Assembly (NCBI RefSeq): GCF_036226505.1
Contig: NZ_CP108484.1
Location: 5,580,001 to 5,644,000 of the forward strand
Length of the DNA stretch: 64,000 nucleotides
Source of the DNA: Kitasatospora sp. NBC_01246
GTDB taxonomy: Bacteria; Actinomycetota; Actinomycetes; Streptomycetales; Streptomycetaceae
Direction: 5' to 3'
The notes under the pieces are model-generated. The model made no database searches, had not been told where the DNA came from, and was given only the letters and a program-made list of their open reading frames with translations. The translations under genes were made by a program, and so were the position numbers. Within the stretch, counting starts at the first letter, position 1. Each line of letters starts with the position of its first letter. Shown in pieces: positions 44,468 to 53,378 of this stretch.

Positions 44468-45478
44468 GTGTTTGCCTACATCCTCCGCAGGACGCTCGCG
44501 GCCGTGGTGCTGCTGCTGGTGGTCAGCGCGGTCACCTTCGCGATCTTCTTCCTGCTGCCGCGCCTGGCCGGTGAGACGACCGACCAGCTGGCCACGCAGT
44601 ACATCGGGAAGAACCCGTCCCCCGAGGCGGTCGCGGCGGTCAAGAAGAACCTCGGCTTCGACCAGCCGATCTACGTCCAGTACGGGCGCTTCCTGAAGGC
44701 GCTCGTCACCGGGGCCGAGTACAAGTTCGGCCCGGACGCCGCCACCTGCCACGTGCCCTGCTTCGGCTACTCCTTCAAGAACCACCTGGAGGTCTGGCCC
44801 GAGCTGACCAAGCGCATCCCGATCACGCTGTCGCTGGCCATCGGCGCCGCCGTGCTCTGGCTGGTCTCCGGCGTCACCACCGGTGTCATCTCCGCGCTCA
44901 AGCCGAAGTCGATCTTCGACCGGCTCTCCATGGGCGTCGCGCTGGCCGGTGTCTCGCTGCCGGTCTTCTTCACCGGTGCGCTGCTGCTCACGCTCTTCAG
45001 CTACGAGTGGCCGATCCTCGACAACCTCCAGTACGTCAACTTCACCGACGACCCGCTGATGTGGGCCCGCAACCTGATCCTCCCGTGGATCTCGCTGGCC
45101 TTCCTCTACTCCGCGCTCTACGCCCGGCTCACCCGCGCCGGCATGCTGGAGACGATGAGCGAGGACTACATCCGCACCGCCCGGGCCAAGGGCCTGGCCG
45201 AGCGCAAGGTGGTCGTGAAGCACGGGCTGCGCTCCGCGCTCACCCCGGTCGTCACCATCTTCGGCATGGACCTCGGTCTGCTGCTCGGCGGTGCGCTGAT
45301 CACCGAACAGGTCTTCTCGCTCCAGGGCGTCGGCGCCTTCGCCGTCTCGGCGATCTCCGACAACGACCTGCCGAAGATCCTCGGCGTCACGCTGCTCGCC
45401 GCCTTCTTCATCGTCCTCTGCAACCTCGTGGTTGACCTCCTGTACGCCGCTGTCGACCCCCGGGTGAGGCTGTCGTGA
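44468..45478 (+). CDS. Oligopeptide ABC importer permease (OppB/DppB type)
   Basis: 336 aa from GTG 44468 (GGAG at 8 nt). OppB N-terminus FAYILRRTLAAVVLLLVVSAVTF, spans to the C-terminus, EAA loop YIRTARAKGLAERKVVVKHGLR. An extended extracytoplasmic loop carries the two Cys of ATCHVPCFGYS. Its stop overlaps the next start (GTGA, 45475-45478). Confidence 0.93.
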   Translation: MFAYILRRTLAAVVLLLVVSAVTFAIFFLLPRLAGETTDQLATQYIGKNPSPEAVAAVKKNLGFDQPIYVQYGRFLKALVTGAEYKFGPDAATCHVPCFGYSFKNHLEVWPELTKRIPITLSLAIGAAVLWLVSGVTTGVISALKPKSIFDRLSMGVALAGVSLPVFFTGALLLTLFSYEWPILDNLQYVNFTDDPLMWARNLILPWISLAFLYSALYARLTRAGMLETMSEDYIRTARAKGLAERKVVVKHGLRSALTPVVTIFGMDLGLLLGGALITEQVFSLQGVGAFAVSAISDNDLPKILGVTLLAAFFIVLCNLVVDLLYAAVDPRVRLS

Positions 45479-46542
45479 CCGAGCTCCAGAAGACCCCGGC
45501 GCCGGTGGCCGCCGCGACCGGGGACCCGTTCCTCTCGGTCCGGGACCTGCGGATCCACTTCGACACCGACGACGGCCTGGTCCGCTCGGTGGACGGGGTC
45601 AGCTTCGACCTGCACAAGGGGAAGACCCTCGGGATCGTCGGCGAGTCCGGCTCCGGCAAGTCGGTCACCTCGCTCGGCATCATGGGCCTGCACCGCTCCA
45701 AGCGGGCCCGGATCAGCGGCGAGATCCACCTGGACGGCGAGGAGCTGGTCGCGGCCGGCCCCGAGCGGGTCCGCCAGCTGCGCGGCCGCGAGATGGCGAT
45801 GATCTTCCAGGACCCGCTGACCGCGATGCACCCCTACTACACCGTCGGGGCGCAGATCATCGAGGCCTACCGGGTGCACCACCCGCAGGCGACCAAGAAG
45901 CAGGCCCGGGCCCGCGCGGTCGAGATGCTCGACCGGGTCGGCATCCCGCAGCCCGACCGCCGGGTGGACGACTACCCGCACCAGTTCTCCGGCGGCATGC
46001 GCCAGCGCGCCATGATCGCGATGGCCCTGGTCAACGACCCGTCGCTGCTGATCGCCGACGAGCCCACCACCGCGCTGGACGTCACCGTCCAGGCGCAGAT
46101 CCTGGACCTCATCCGGGACCTCCAGGAGGAGTTCGGCTCGGCCGTCATCGTCATCACCCACGACCTCGGGGTGGTCGCCGAACTCGCCGACGACATCCTG
46201 GTCATGTACGGCGGCAAGTGCGTCGAGCGCGGCCCCGCCGAGACCCTCTTCGACGCGCCCCAGCACCCCTACACCTGGGGCCTGCTGGGCTCGATGCCGC
46301 GTCTCGACCGTGAGCTCCAGGAGCGGCTCGTCCCGGTGAAGGGCACCCCGCCCAGCCTGATCAACGTGCCGTCCGGCTGCGCCTTCCACCCGCGCTGCCC
46401 GTACGCCGGGCTGACCGGCGGGCGCTCGGCCGACGAGGTCCCCGCCCTGACCGAGGCAGCGCCCGGGCACCACGCGGCCTGCCACCTCGCCGCCGCCGAC
46501 CGGCGCCGCATCTTCACCGAAGAGATCGCGCCCCGGCTGTGA
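45475..46542 (+). CDS. Oligopeptide ABC importer ATPase (OppD/DppD type)
   Basis: 355 aa. Walker A GESGSGKSV, signature FSGGMRQR, Walker B LLIADEPTTALD, H-loop VITHDLG, and the C-terminal oligopeptide/dipeptide extension with Cys-containing GCAFHPRCPYA that in relatives helps form an iron-sulfur site. Starts with GTG overlapping the permease stop. Confidence 0.94.
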   Translation: MTELQKTPAPVAAATGDPFLSVRDLRIHFDTDDGLVRSVDGVSFDLHKGKTLGIVGESGSGKSVTSLGIMGLHRSKRARISGEIHLDGEELVAAGPERVRQLRGREMAMIFQDPLTAMHPYYTVGAQIIEAYRVHHPQATKKQARARAVEMLDRVGIPQPDRRVDDYPHQFSGGMRQRAMIAMALVNDPSLLIADEPTTALDVTVQAQILDLIRDLQEEFGSAVIVITHDLGVVAELADDILVMYGGKCVERGPAETLFDAPQHPYTWGLLGSMPRLDRELQERLVPVKGTPPSLINVPSGCAFHPRCPYAGLTGGRSADEVPALTEAAPGHHAACHLAAADRRRIFTEEIAPRL

Positions 46543-46576
46543 GCCCGGTTTCGTACCACCATTCTGGAGAGAACCG

Positions 46577-47635
46577 ATGACGGACACTCAGGCGGCGGCC
46601 CCCGAGCCCATGAAGAAGGTGCCCGCGCCCGCGCCCGCCCCCGACCGCGAGCCGCTGCTCCGGGTGACCGGCCTGACCCGGCACTTCCCGATCAAGGGCG
46701 GCCTGCTGCGCCGCAACGCCGGGGCGGTCCGGGCCGTCGACGGCATCGACTTCACCGTCAACGCGGGGGAGACCCTGGGCGTCGTCGGCGAGTCCGGCTG
46801 CGGCAAGTCGACGATGGGCCGGCTGGTCACCCGTCTCGACGAGCCCACCGGCGGGAAGATCGAGTTCGAGGGCACCGACATCACCCACCTGGGCACCGGT
46901 GCGATGCGGCCGCTCCGGCGCGACATCCAGATGATCTTCCAGGACCCGTACTCCTCGCTGAACCCCCGGCACACCGTCGGCACCATCGTCGGCGCGCCGT
47001 TCCGGCTGCAGAAGGTACAGACCGAGGGCGGCGTCAAGAAGGCCGTCCAGGAGCTGCTGGAGCTGTGCGGGCTCAGCCCCGAGCACTACAACCGCTACCC
47101 GCACGAGTTCTCCGGCGGCCAGCGCCAGCGCATCGGCATCGCCCGGGCGCTCGCCCTGCGGCCCAAGATGGTCATCGCGGACGAGCCCGTCTCCGCCCTC
47201 GACGTCTCCATCCAGGCGCAGGTGGTCAACCTGCTGGACGACCTCCAGCGCGAGCTGGGCCTGACCTACCTGATCATCGCGCACGACCTCTCGGTGGTCC
47301 GGCACGTCTCCGACCGGGTCGCGGTGATGTACCTCGGCAAGATCGTCGAGATCGCCGACCGGGACTCGCTCTACGCGTCCCCGATGCACCCGTACACCAC
47401 CGCGCTGATGTCCGCGGTGCCGGTGCCGGACCCGCGCCGTCGGCAGCGCCGCGAGCGGATCCTGCTCAAGGGCGACGTGCCCTCGCCGATCAACCCGCCG
47501 TCCGGCTGCCGGTTCCGCACCCGCTGCTGGAAGGCGCAGGAGGTCTGCGCGGTCCAGGAGCCGCCGCTGGCGGCGCTGAAGACCGGGCACCAGGTGGCGT
47601 GTCACTTCCCCGAGCGGAGCGAGGGGAACGACTAG
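46577..47635 (+). CDS. Oligopeptide ABC importer ATPase (OppF/DppF type)
   Basis: 352 aa. An N-terminal Pro/Ala tail, then Walker A GESGCGKST, signature FSGGQRQR, Walker B MVIADEPVSALD, H-loop IIAHDLS, and C-terminal extension GCRFRTRCWKAQEVC. Last gene of the operon; pairs with the OppD-type ATPase. Confidence 0.94.
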   Translation: MTDTQAAAPEPMKKVPAPAPAPDREPLLRVTGLTRHFPIKGGLLRRNAGAVRAVDGIDFTVNAGETLGVVGESGCGKSTMGRLVTRLDEPTGGKIEFEGTDITHLGTGAMRPLRRDIQMIFQDPYSSLNPRHTVGTIVGAPFRLQKVQTEGGVKKAVQELLELCGLSPEHYNRYPHEFSGGQRQRIGIARALALRPKMVIADEPVSALDVSIQAQVVNLLDDLQRELGLTYLIIAHDLSVVRHVSDRVAVMYLGKIVEIADRDSLYASPMHPYTTALMSAVPVPDPRRRQRRERILLKGDVPSPINPPSGCRFRTRCWKAQEVCAVQEPPLAALKTGHQVACHFPERSEGND

Positions 47636-47822
47636 CGGGGTCCGGAGAACAGTCCGGCCGGCGGCGAGAAGGTGCTCGCCACCGCGTGACGGTCCGGGGT
47701 GCGGTCGCCGGCTCGCGGCCGCATCCCCTCTGCGCGCCATCGGCCGTCACGTGCTGTGACGGCCGATGGCGTGGCCGTGACGGTCGGCCGGGCGCGGTGC
47801 CCGGGGGGTCCATAGTTGTCCG

Positions 47823-48482
47823 GTGACATCGCAGATCTTCCCTTCCGACGTGCAGCAGAGCCTGGACCTGGTCGGCATCTTCGTCTTCGCCCTCTCCGGA
47901 GGGCTGCTGGCCGTGCGCAAGAACATGGACATCTTCGGGATCTGTGTGCTGGCGGAGGTGACCGCGCTGGGGGGCGGGGTCATGCGCGACCTCGTCATCG
48001 GGGCCACCCCGGTGGCGGCCTTCTCCAACCTCGGCTACTTCAGCACGCCGCTGGCGGCCGGCCTGGTGGTCTTCTTCCTGCACCCGGAGGTCGAGCGGAT
48101 CAACCGCGCGGTGCAGACCCTGGACGCGCTCGGCCTCGGGCTGTTCTGCGTCACCGGTACGGCCAAGGCGCACGACTACGGCCTCGGCGCGGTGGCCGCG
48201 ATGGCGCTCGGCATGGTGACGGCGGCCGGCGGCGGCGTGATGCGCGACATGCTCGCGGGGGAGATCCCCTCGCTGCTGCGCTGGGACCGCGAGATCTACG
48301 CCGTCCCGGCCCTGGTCGGCTCGGCCCTCGTGGTGATCCTGATCGGCCTCGACCGGCTCACCGCGCTCACCGGGACGGCGGCCGCGCTGACCGCCTTCGG
48401 TCTGCGGATGCTCGCCCTCAAGTACGGCTGGCGCGCACCGCGGGCCTGGCACCGCAACGGTTCTCGCACCAGCGAGGAGTAG
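47823..48482 (+). CDS. TRIC-type cation channel family protein (UPF0126)
   Basis: 219 aa, seven hydrophobic spans made of two repeats, each with the motif GGGVMRDL/M (about residues 50-57 and 136-143). Bacterial members are trimeric K+-permeable channels; the family was earlier called glycine transporter. GTG start at 47823. The last 65 bp overlap the 3' end of the convergent IclR gene. Confidence 0.9.
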   Translation: MTSQIFPSDVQQSLDLVGIFVFALSGGLLAVRKNMDIFGICVLAEVTALGGGVMRDLVIGATPVAAFSNLGYFSTPLAAGLVVFFLHPEVERINRAVQTLDALGLGLFCVTGTAKAHDYGLGAVAAMALGMVTAAGGGVMRDMLAGEIPSLLRWDREIYAVPALVGSALVVILIGLDRLTALTGTAAALTAFGLRMLALKYGWRAPRAWHRNGSRTSEE

Positions 48483-49176
48483 GCGAGCCCCCGTACGCCA
48501 GCGAGATCGCCTCGGCGGTGCAGAGCAGCTCGGGGAGCAGCCGGACCAGTTCGGCCGGCGGGACCCGGTCGGTCGGGGCGCTGACCGCGCAGGCGGCGAC
48601 CGGCCGCCCGGCGCTGCCGGCCACCGGGGCCGCCACGCAGGCCACCGCCTCCCGGTGCTCGGCCGACTCGGCCGCCCAGCCCTGGCGGCGGACGGCGGCC
48701 AGCTCGGGAGGCAGCTCGTCCTCGCCGGCCCCGTCGTCGGGCAGACCGGCCAGCAGGACCCGGCCGATCGCGGTGCCGGCCGCCGGGGCGCGCCGCCCGA
48801 TCCGGGTCGGCCGGGCGGTGTCGCTCCCCGGCCAGCGGCCGGCCAGCTCGTCCAGGTAGAGGACCTCGCCGTCCTGGAGCACGGCCAGCTGGACGGTCAG
48901 TCCGCAGCGCCGGTGGAGGGCGGCCAGGTAGGGCGCGGCGATCTGGCGGACGTCGATCTCCTCCAGCGCCCGGTGGGCGAGCGAGAGGACGCGACCGCCG
49001 AGCCGGTAGCGCCGGTCGGACTGGCGGTGGACGAAGCCGTGCTCCTCCAGCGTGCGCAGCAGCCGCAGGGCCGTGGACTTGTGCACTCCGATGCTGGTGG
49101 CGGCCTGGTCGAGGGTGACCGGCCCGTCGCCGAGGGACCCGAGGAGGGTGAGGGCGCGGTCGACCGACTGCGACAT
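48418..49176 (-). CDS. IclR-family transcriptional regulator
   Basis: 252 aa. An N-terminal winged helix (SQSVDRALTLLGSLGDGPVTLDQAATSIGVHKSTALRLLRTLEEHGFV, 2-50), then an IclR effector domain (VRQIAAPYLAALHRRCGLTVQLAVLQDGEVLYLDEL, GRRAPAAGTAIGRVLLAG). The last 20 residues overlap, antisense, the tail of the TRIC gene. Divergent from the cysteine desulfurase gene; a regulated target cannot be told. Confidence 0.92.
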   Translation of the reverse strand: MSQSVDRALTLLGSLGDGPVTLDQAATSIGVHKSTALRLLRTLEEHGFVHRQSDRRYRLGGRVLSLAHRALEEIDVRQIAAPYLAALHRRCGLTVQLAVLQDGEVLYLDELAGRWPGSDTARPTRIGRRAPAAGTAIGRVLLAGLPDDGAGEDELPPELAAVRRQGWAAESAEHREAVACVAAPVAGSAGRPVAACAVSAPTDRVPPAELVRLLPELLCTAEAISLAYGGSPTPRWCENRCGARPAVRASRT

Positions 49177-49435
49177 GGCGCCCCCAGTCCTGATCCGGTC
49201 CGGCCGATTTGCGGTGCCCGACAGGCTAACCGTTCGGCCCGGCGGGAGACCAACGAGCCCCCGGCCGTCCCGGCTTGGCCGCCGGCGGCCGGGCCGGTGC
49301 CCGGCGCCGCGGGTGGCGGGGGAGCGGCGGCCGGATGGCGGGCGGGTGGCGGACGGTTGGCCGGATCGGGGCGTTTGCGCGCGCTGCGCGGCGGCCGGAT
49401 CCGCCGGGTGGCCCGAGCGGCGCGCGGTGGCCCTC

Positions 49436-49441
49436 TACAAT
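49436..49441 (+). promoter_or_regulatory. -10 box of a probably leaderless cysteine desulfurase mRNA
   Basis: TACAAT at 49436-49441 is near consensus and ends 3-9 nt before the candidate ATGs 49445 and 49451. No ribosome binding site is visible, which fits leaderless translation. No clear -35. Confidence 0.5.
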
Positions 49442-49450
49442 CGGATGGTT

Positions 49451-50638
49451 ATGCCATACCTGGACCATGCGGCGACCACGCCGATGCTGCCCGAGGCGAT
49501 CGCCGCGATGACCGCGCACCTGGGGGTCGTCGGCAACGCCTCCTCCCTGCACGCGTCCGGCCGCCGGGCCCGCCGCGTGGTCGAGGAGTCCCGCGAGTCG
49601 CTGGCGGAGTCGCTCGGCGCCCGCCCCAGCGAGATCGTCCTCACCGGCGGCGGCACCGAGTCCGACAACCTGGCCGTCAAGGGCCTGTACTGGGCCCGGC
49701 GGGGGGCCGACCCGGCCCGGACCCGGGTGCTGTGCAGCCCGGTCGAGCACCACGCGGTGCTGGACGCGGTGCACTGGCTCTCCGAGCACGAGGGCGCCCG
49801 GGTCGACTACCTTCCGGTGGACGGCTACGGCCGGGTCCACCCGGCGGCGTTGCGCGAGGCGATCGAGCGGGACCCGGCCTCCGTCGCGCTGGTCACCGTG
49901 ATGTGGGCCAACAACGAGGTCGGCACCATCCAACCGGTCACCGAACTCGCCGCGGTCGCCGCCGAGTTCGGCATTCCGATGCACGCCGACGCGGTCCAGG
50001 CGCTCGGTCAGGTGCCGGTCTCCTTCGCGGAGTCCGGGCTGACCGCACTCACCGTCACCGGCCACAAGGTCGGCGGTCCGTACGGCGTCGGCGCCCTGCT
50101 GCTGTCGCGCGGGGCCACGCCCGTCCCGCTGCTGCACGGCGGCGGCCAGGAGCGGGACGTCCGCTCCGGCACGCTGGACGCGCCGGCCACCGCGGGCTTC
50201 GCGGCCGCCGCCGCGCTCGCCGTCGAGCGGCGGGACGAGCACGCGGCGGTGCTCGGCGCGCTGCGCGACGAACTGGTCGCCTCGGTCCTGGCCGGCGTCC
50301 CGGACGCGGTCCTCAACGGCGACCCGACGACGCAGGGGCGGCTGCCCGCCAACGCGCACTTCTCCTTCCCCGGCTGCGAGGGCGACGCGCTGCTGATGCT
50401 GCTCGACGCCCAGGGCATCGAGTGCTCGACCGGCTCGGCCTGCTCGGCGGGGGTGCCGCAGCCCAGCCACGTCCTGCTGGCGATGGGCGTGGACCCGCTG
50501 CTGGCCCGCGCCTCACTGCGGTTCTCGCTCGGCCACACCTCCACCCGGGAGGACGTCACCGCGCTCGCCGGAGCCATCGCCCCGGTCGTCCAGCGGGCCC
50601 GCAACGCGGGGCTGGCGGCGGCCGCGCGCGCCCGGTAA
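49451..50638 (+). CDS. Cysteine desulfurase (IscS/NifS family)
   Basis: 395 aa PLP enzyme. Begins with the conserved YLDHAATTP (in-frame ATG 49445 is an alternative start). PLP-lysine in VTGHKVGGPYGVGALL, catalytic Cys in STGSACSAG. It mobilises sulfur from cysteine as persulfide. It lies 44 bp upstream of mnmA, so its likely job is sulfur supply for tRNA 2-thiouridine, with iron-sulfur clusters as a further possibility. Confidence 0.94.
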   Translation: MPYLDHAATTPMLPEAIAAMTAHLGVVGNASSLHASGRRARRVVEESRESLAESLGARPSEIVLTGGGTESDNLAVKGLYWARRGADPARTRVLCSPVEHHAVLDAVHWLSEHEGARVDYLPVDGYGRVHPAALREAIERDPASVALVTVMWANNEVGTIQPVTELAAVAAEFGIPMHADAVQALGQVPVSFAESGLTALTVTGHKVGGPYGVGALLLSRGATPVPLLHGGGQERDVRSGTLDAPATAGFAAAAALAVERRDEHAAVLGALRDELVASVLAGVPDAVLNGDPTTQGRLPANAHFSFPGCEGDALLMLLDAQGIECSTGSACSAGVPQPSHVLLAMGVDPLLARASLRFSLGHTSTREDVTALAGAIAPVVQRARNAGLAAAARAR

Positions 50639-50682
50639 ACCCGGCCGGGACTCCGCCGCGACCACGTACTCTTGTGGGCATC

Positions 50683-51819
50683 ATGACTGACTTCCCCGGT
50701 GCCCCGACCGCCCCGTCCACTGGCCGCCTGCGTGTGCTCGCGGCGATGTCCGGCGGGGTGGACTCCGCCGTCGCCGCCGCCCGCGCGGCCGAAGCGGGGC
50801 ACGAGGTGACCGGCGTGCACCTGGCGCTCTCCGCCAACCCGCAGTCCTTCCGCACCGGCGCCCGCGGCTGCTGCACCATCGAGGACTCCCGCGACGCCCG
50901 CCGGGCGGCCGACGTGATCGGCATCCCGTTCTACGTCTGGGACCTCGCCGAGCGGTTCCGCGAGGACGTCATCGACGACTTCGTCGCCGAGTACGCGGCC
51001 GGCCGCACCCCCAACCCCTGCCTGCGCTGCAACGAGAAGATCAAGTTCGCCGCGCTGCTGGACAAGGCGATCGCGCTCGGCTTCGACGCGGTCTGCACCG
51101 GCCACTACGCCCGGATCGTCGACCTCCCGGACGGCCGCCGCGAGCTGCACCGCGCCGTCGACGCCGCCAAGGACCAGTCCTACGTGCTGGGCGTGCTCGA
51201 CGCCGACCAGCTCGCCCACTCGCTCTTCCCGCTGGGCGACACCACCAAGGACGTCATCCGCGAGGAGGCCGAGCGCCGCGGCCTGGCCGTCGCGAAGAAG
51301 CCGGACAGCCACGACATCTGCTTCATCGCGGACGGCGACACCCAGGGCTTCCTGGCCAAGCACCTCGGCCGGGCCCCCGGCGACATCGTCGACGCGGACG
51401 GCACCAAGCTCGGCGAGCACGACGGCGCCTACGGCTTCACCATCGGCCAGCGCAAGGGCCTGCGGATCGGCCGCCCGGCCGCCGACGGCAAGCCCCGCTA
51501 CGTGCTCGACATCTCCCCGGTGAACAACACCGTCACCGTCGGCCCCGTCGAGGGCCTGGACGTGACGGCCCTGACCGCGATCCGCCCGCGCTGGTGCGGG
51601 GCCGAGGCCGCGGCCGACGGCCGCTACACCGCCCAGCTCCGCGCCCACGGCGAGGAGGTCCCGGTCACGGCCGCCATGGTCGACGGCGAACTCCACGTCA
51701 CCCTGGACACCCCCGCCCGCGGCATCGCCCCCGGCCAGGCCGTCGTCCTCTACGACACCACCCGCGTCGTCGGCTCCGCCACCATCGCCACCACCCACCG
51801 CCGCCCGGTCACGGCCTGA
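50683..51819 (+). CDS. mnmA: tRNA-specific 2-thiouridylase
   Basis: 378 aa. ATP-pyrophosphatase P-loop AAMSGGVDSAVAA, acceptor Cys in NPCLRCNEKIKF, second catalytic Cys in SHDICFIADGD, and a C-terminal beta-barrel (IGQRKGLRIGRP). Thiolates U34 of Lys/Glu/Gln tRNAs using sulfur from the upstream desulfurase. TACTCT (50667-50672) suggests its own promoter with a very short leader. Confidence 0.96.
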   Translation: MTDFPGAPTAPSTGRLRVLAAMSGGVDSAVAAARAAEAGHEVTGVHLALSANPQSFRTGARGCCTIEDSRDARRAADVIGIPFYVWDLAERFREDVIDDFVAEYAAGRTPNPCLRCNEKIKFAALLDKAIALGFDAVCTGHYARIVDLPDGRRELHRAVDAAKDQSYVLGVLDADQLAHSLFPLGDTTKDVIREEAERRGLAVAKKPDSHDICFIADGDTQGFLAKHLGRAPGDIVDADGTKLGEHDGAYGFTIGQRKGLRIGRPAADGKPRYVLDISPVNNTVTVGPVEGLDVTALTAIRPRWCGAEAAADGRYTAQLRAHGEEVPVTAAMVDGELHVTLDTPARGIAPGQAVVLYDTTRVVGSATIATTHRRPVTA

Positions 51820-52243
51820 AACGGGTCCTCCCGGTCGGGGCGTGCCGTGGGTGCCGCTGTATCAGCGGCACCCACGGAAGACCGGCACGAGCGCGGCTGT
51901 GACGAGGTGCACCAGGGCGCTCGCGGACACGGCGTAGGCGCTCCAGCGACGTAGTGACTCCGGCGCGGTGGCTCGGAGGCCGTCGCGGGGCCACGCCTTC
52001 GGGAGGTGGGCTCACGGCGAGACGTCGGCGTCGACGACCTCGCCGAACGGTTCGATCGTGACGCCCCACCGGCCCCCGGTGAGCCCGGCGTCTTTCCGTT
52101 CCCGGTGGGAGCGTCGGCCGCGGGTCCCCGGGGTGCGTCATAGTGGACGGAGCCGCACGGGTGGTGCGGCCCGCCGGTGATTCGACGACCCGGGCTCCGG
52201 GGAGCGGCCGGCGATGCCCGTGGCGCCTTGCGGAGAGGACGGC
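51820..52243. other. Intergenic region: mnmA terminator, possible coding debris
   Basis: A perfect 15-bp hairpin (51845-51877) follows mnmA. On the minus strand, frames without usable starts read protein-like stretches such as GVTIEPFGEVVDADVSP (ending TGA near 52018) and SAYAVSASALVHLVTAALVPVF (ending near 51857). These may be relics of a lost gene but are not supported as a gene. Confidence 0.35.
51845..51877 (+). terminator. Terminator after mnmA
   Basis: CCGTGGGTGCCGCTG (51845-51859) pairs perfectly with CAGCGGCACCCACGG (51863-51877), loop TAT. It lies 26 bp after the mnmA stop. Confidence 0.75.
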
Positions 52244-52801
52244 ATGACCTTCTACGAGCAGCACCGCGACTTCGTCGAGGAGCTGGAGCGGATCGCTCCC
52301 GAGGGCGTTCGGATCGAATGGTCCGGGGACACGCTGATCATGCAGGCGTCACCCTCGAACATCCACCAGCTCAACGTCGCGCGGGTGCGCAGGCAGTTCG
52401 AGCGGCACGCCCCCGACGGCTACCTCCCCAGTGAGCGGAGCGAGATCGTCAGCCCGGACGTCTCCAAGGGGCGCGAGCCGGACCTGACCTACCTGCCCGA
52501 GGAGGTTCTCTCCCAGCCGGGCAACAAGGCCCCCGCCGGGGAGGCCCTGATCGCCGTGGAGATCGTCTCGCCCTCCAACCCGGGCAACGACTGGATGGAC
52601 AAGCTGCACGACTACGCCGTGATGCGCATCCCGCTGTACCTGATCGTGGACCCGCGGCAGCAGACGGTGACGCTGTTCTCCGAGCCGGACCACGACCGGT
52701 ACCACACGCGCAGTGACCGGAAGTTCGGTGACGAGATCGGCATCCCGGAGCCCTTCGGCTTCACGCTGGGCCTGTCCGAGCTCGTCCCGTACAAGGACTG
52801 A
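52244..52801 (+). CDS. Uma2-family (DUF820) nuclease-fold protein
   Basis: 185 aa from ATG 52244 (GGAGAGG at 5 nt). PD-(D/E)XK-like elements of Uma2: IEWSGDTLIMQASPS near the N-terminus, KGREPDLTYLP (Asp), EALIAVEIVSPSNPGNDWMDKLHDYAVMRIPLYLIVDP (Glu/Lys). Families of this kind are widespread in Streptomyces and cyanobacteria; biological role unknown. Stand-alone gene. Confidence 0.85.
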   Translation: MTFYEQHRDFVEELERIAPEGVRIEWSGDTLIMQASPSNIHQLNVARVRRQFERHAPDGYLPSERSEIVSPDVSKGREPDLTYLPEEVLSQPGNKAPAGEALIAVEIVSPSNPGNDWMDKLHDYAVMRIPLYLIVDPRQQTVTLFSEPDHDRYHTRSDRKFGDEIGIPEPFGFTLGLSELVPYKD

Positions 52802-52840
52802 CCGTGCGCGTCGGCGGGGCGTGATAGACCAGTCAGCATT

Positions 52841-53365
52841 ATGAACATCACTGTCTTCTGCTCCGCGTACTCGCTCGACGAGCGGTACTCCGTACCTGCC
52901 GCCGAATTCGCCCGTCTGCTCGGGGAGGGCGGGCACACCCTGGTGTGGGGCGGCTCCAACGCCGGGTTGATGGGGCTGCTGGCCGACGGGGTGAAGGCGG
53001 CCGGCGGCAAGCTGGTCGGGGTGCTGGTCGAACTGCTCCGGCACAAGGGCTACGAGGGCGCCGACGAGCTGGTGATGACCCTGGACCTCGCCGAGCGCAA
53101 GGCACAGCTGCTGATGCGCGCGGACGCCGTCGTCGTGCTGGTCGGCGGCCTCGGCACGCTGGACGAGGTGACCGAGGTGCTGGAGCTCAAGAAGCACGCG
53201 CTGCACGACAAGCCGGTGATCGTCCTGGACACCGAGGGCTTCTACGCGGGACTGCGCACCCAGCTGGAGCGGATGGACACGGAGGGCTTCCTGCCGCGGC
53301 CGCTCGGCGAGCTGATCACCTTCGCCGACACCCCCGCCCAGGTCTTCGAGCAGCTCAAGGCCTGA
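52841..53365 (+). CDS. LOG-family (TIGR00730) nucleotide phosphoribohydrolase-like protein
   Basis: 174 aa Rossmann-fold protein. FCSAYSLDERY at the N-terminus, LVWGGSNAGLMGLLADG, and the LOG motif VLVGGLGTLDEVTEVL. LOG proteins remove ribose-5-phosphate from cytokinin or purine nucleotides. Here the usual PGGxGTxxE reads VGGLGTLDE, so the first Pro is replaced by Val. It lies 14 bp upstream of the SDR gene and probably shares its mRNA. Confidence 0.86.
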   Translation: MNITVFCSAYSLDERYSVPAAEFARLLGEGGHTLVWGGSNAGLMGLLADGVKAAGGKLVGVLVELLRHKGYEGADELVMTLDLAERKAQLLMRADAVVVLVGGLGTLDEVTEVLELKKHALHDKPVIVLDTEGFYAGLRTQLERMDTEGFLPRPLGELITFADTPAQVFEQLKA

Positions 53366-53378
53366 GAGGATCGGGACC

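Noticed and set aside
51809..52264. 151-codon minus-strand frame after mnmA
   Set aside because: Arg/His/Pro-rich, overlaps the mnmA terminator and the Uma2 start; looks like a GC-driven open frame.
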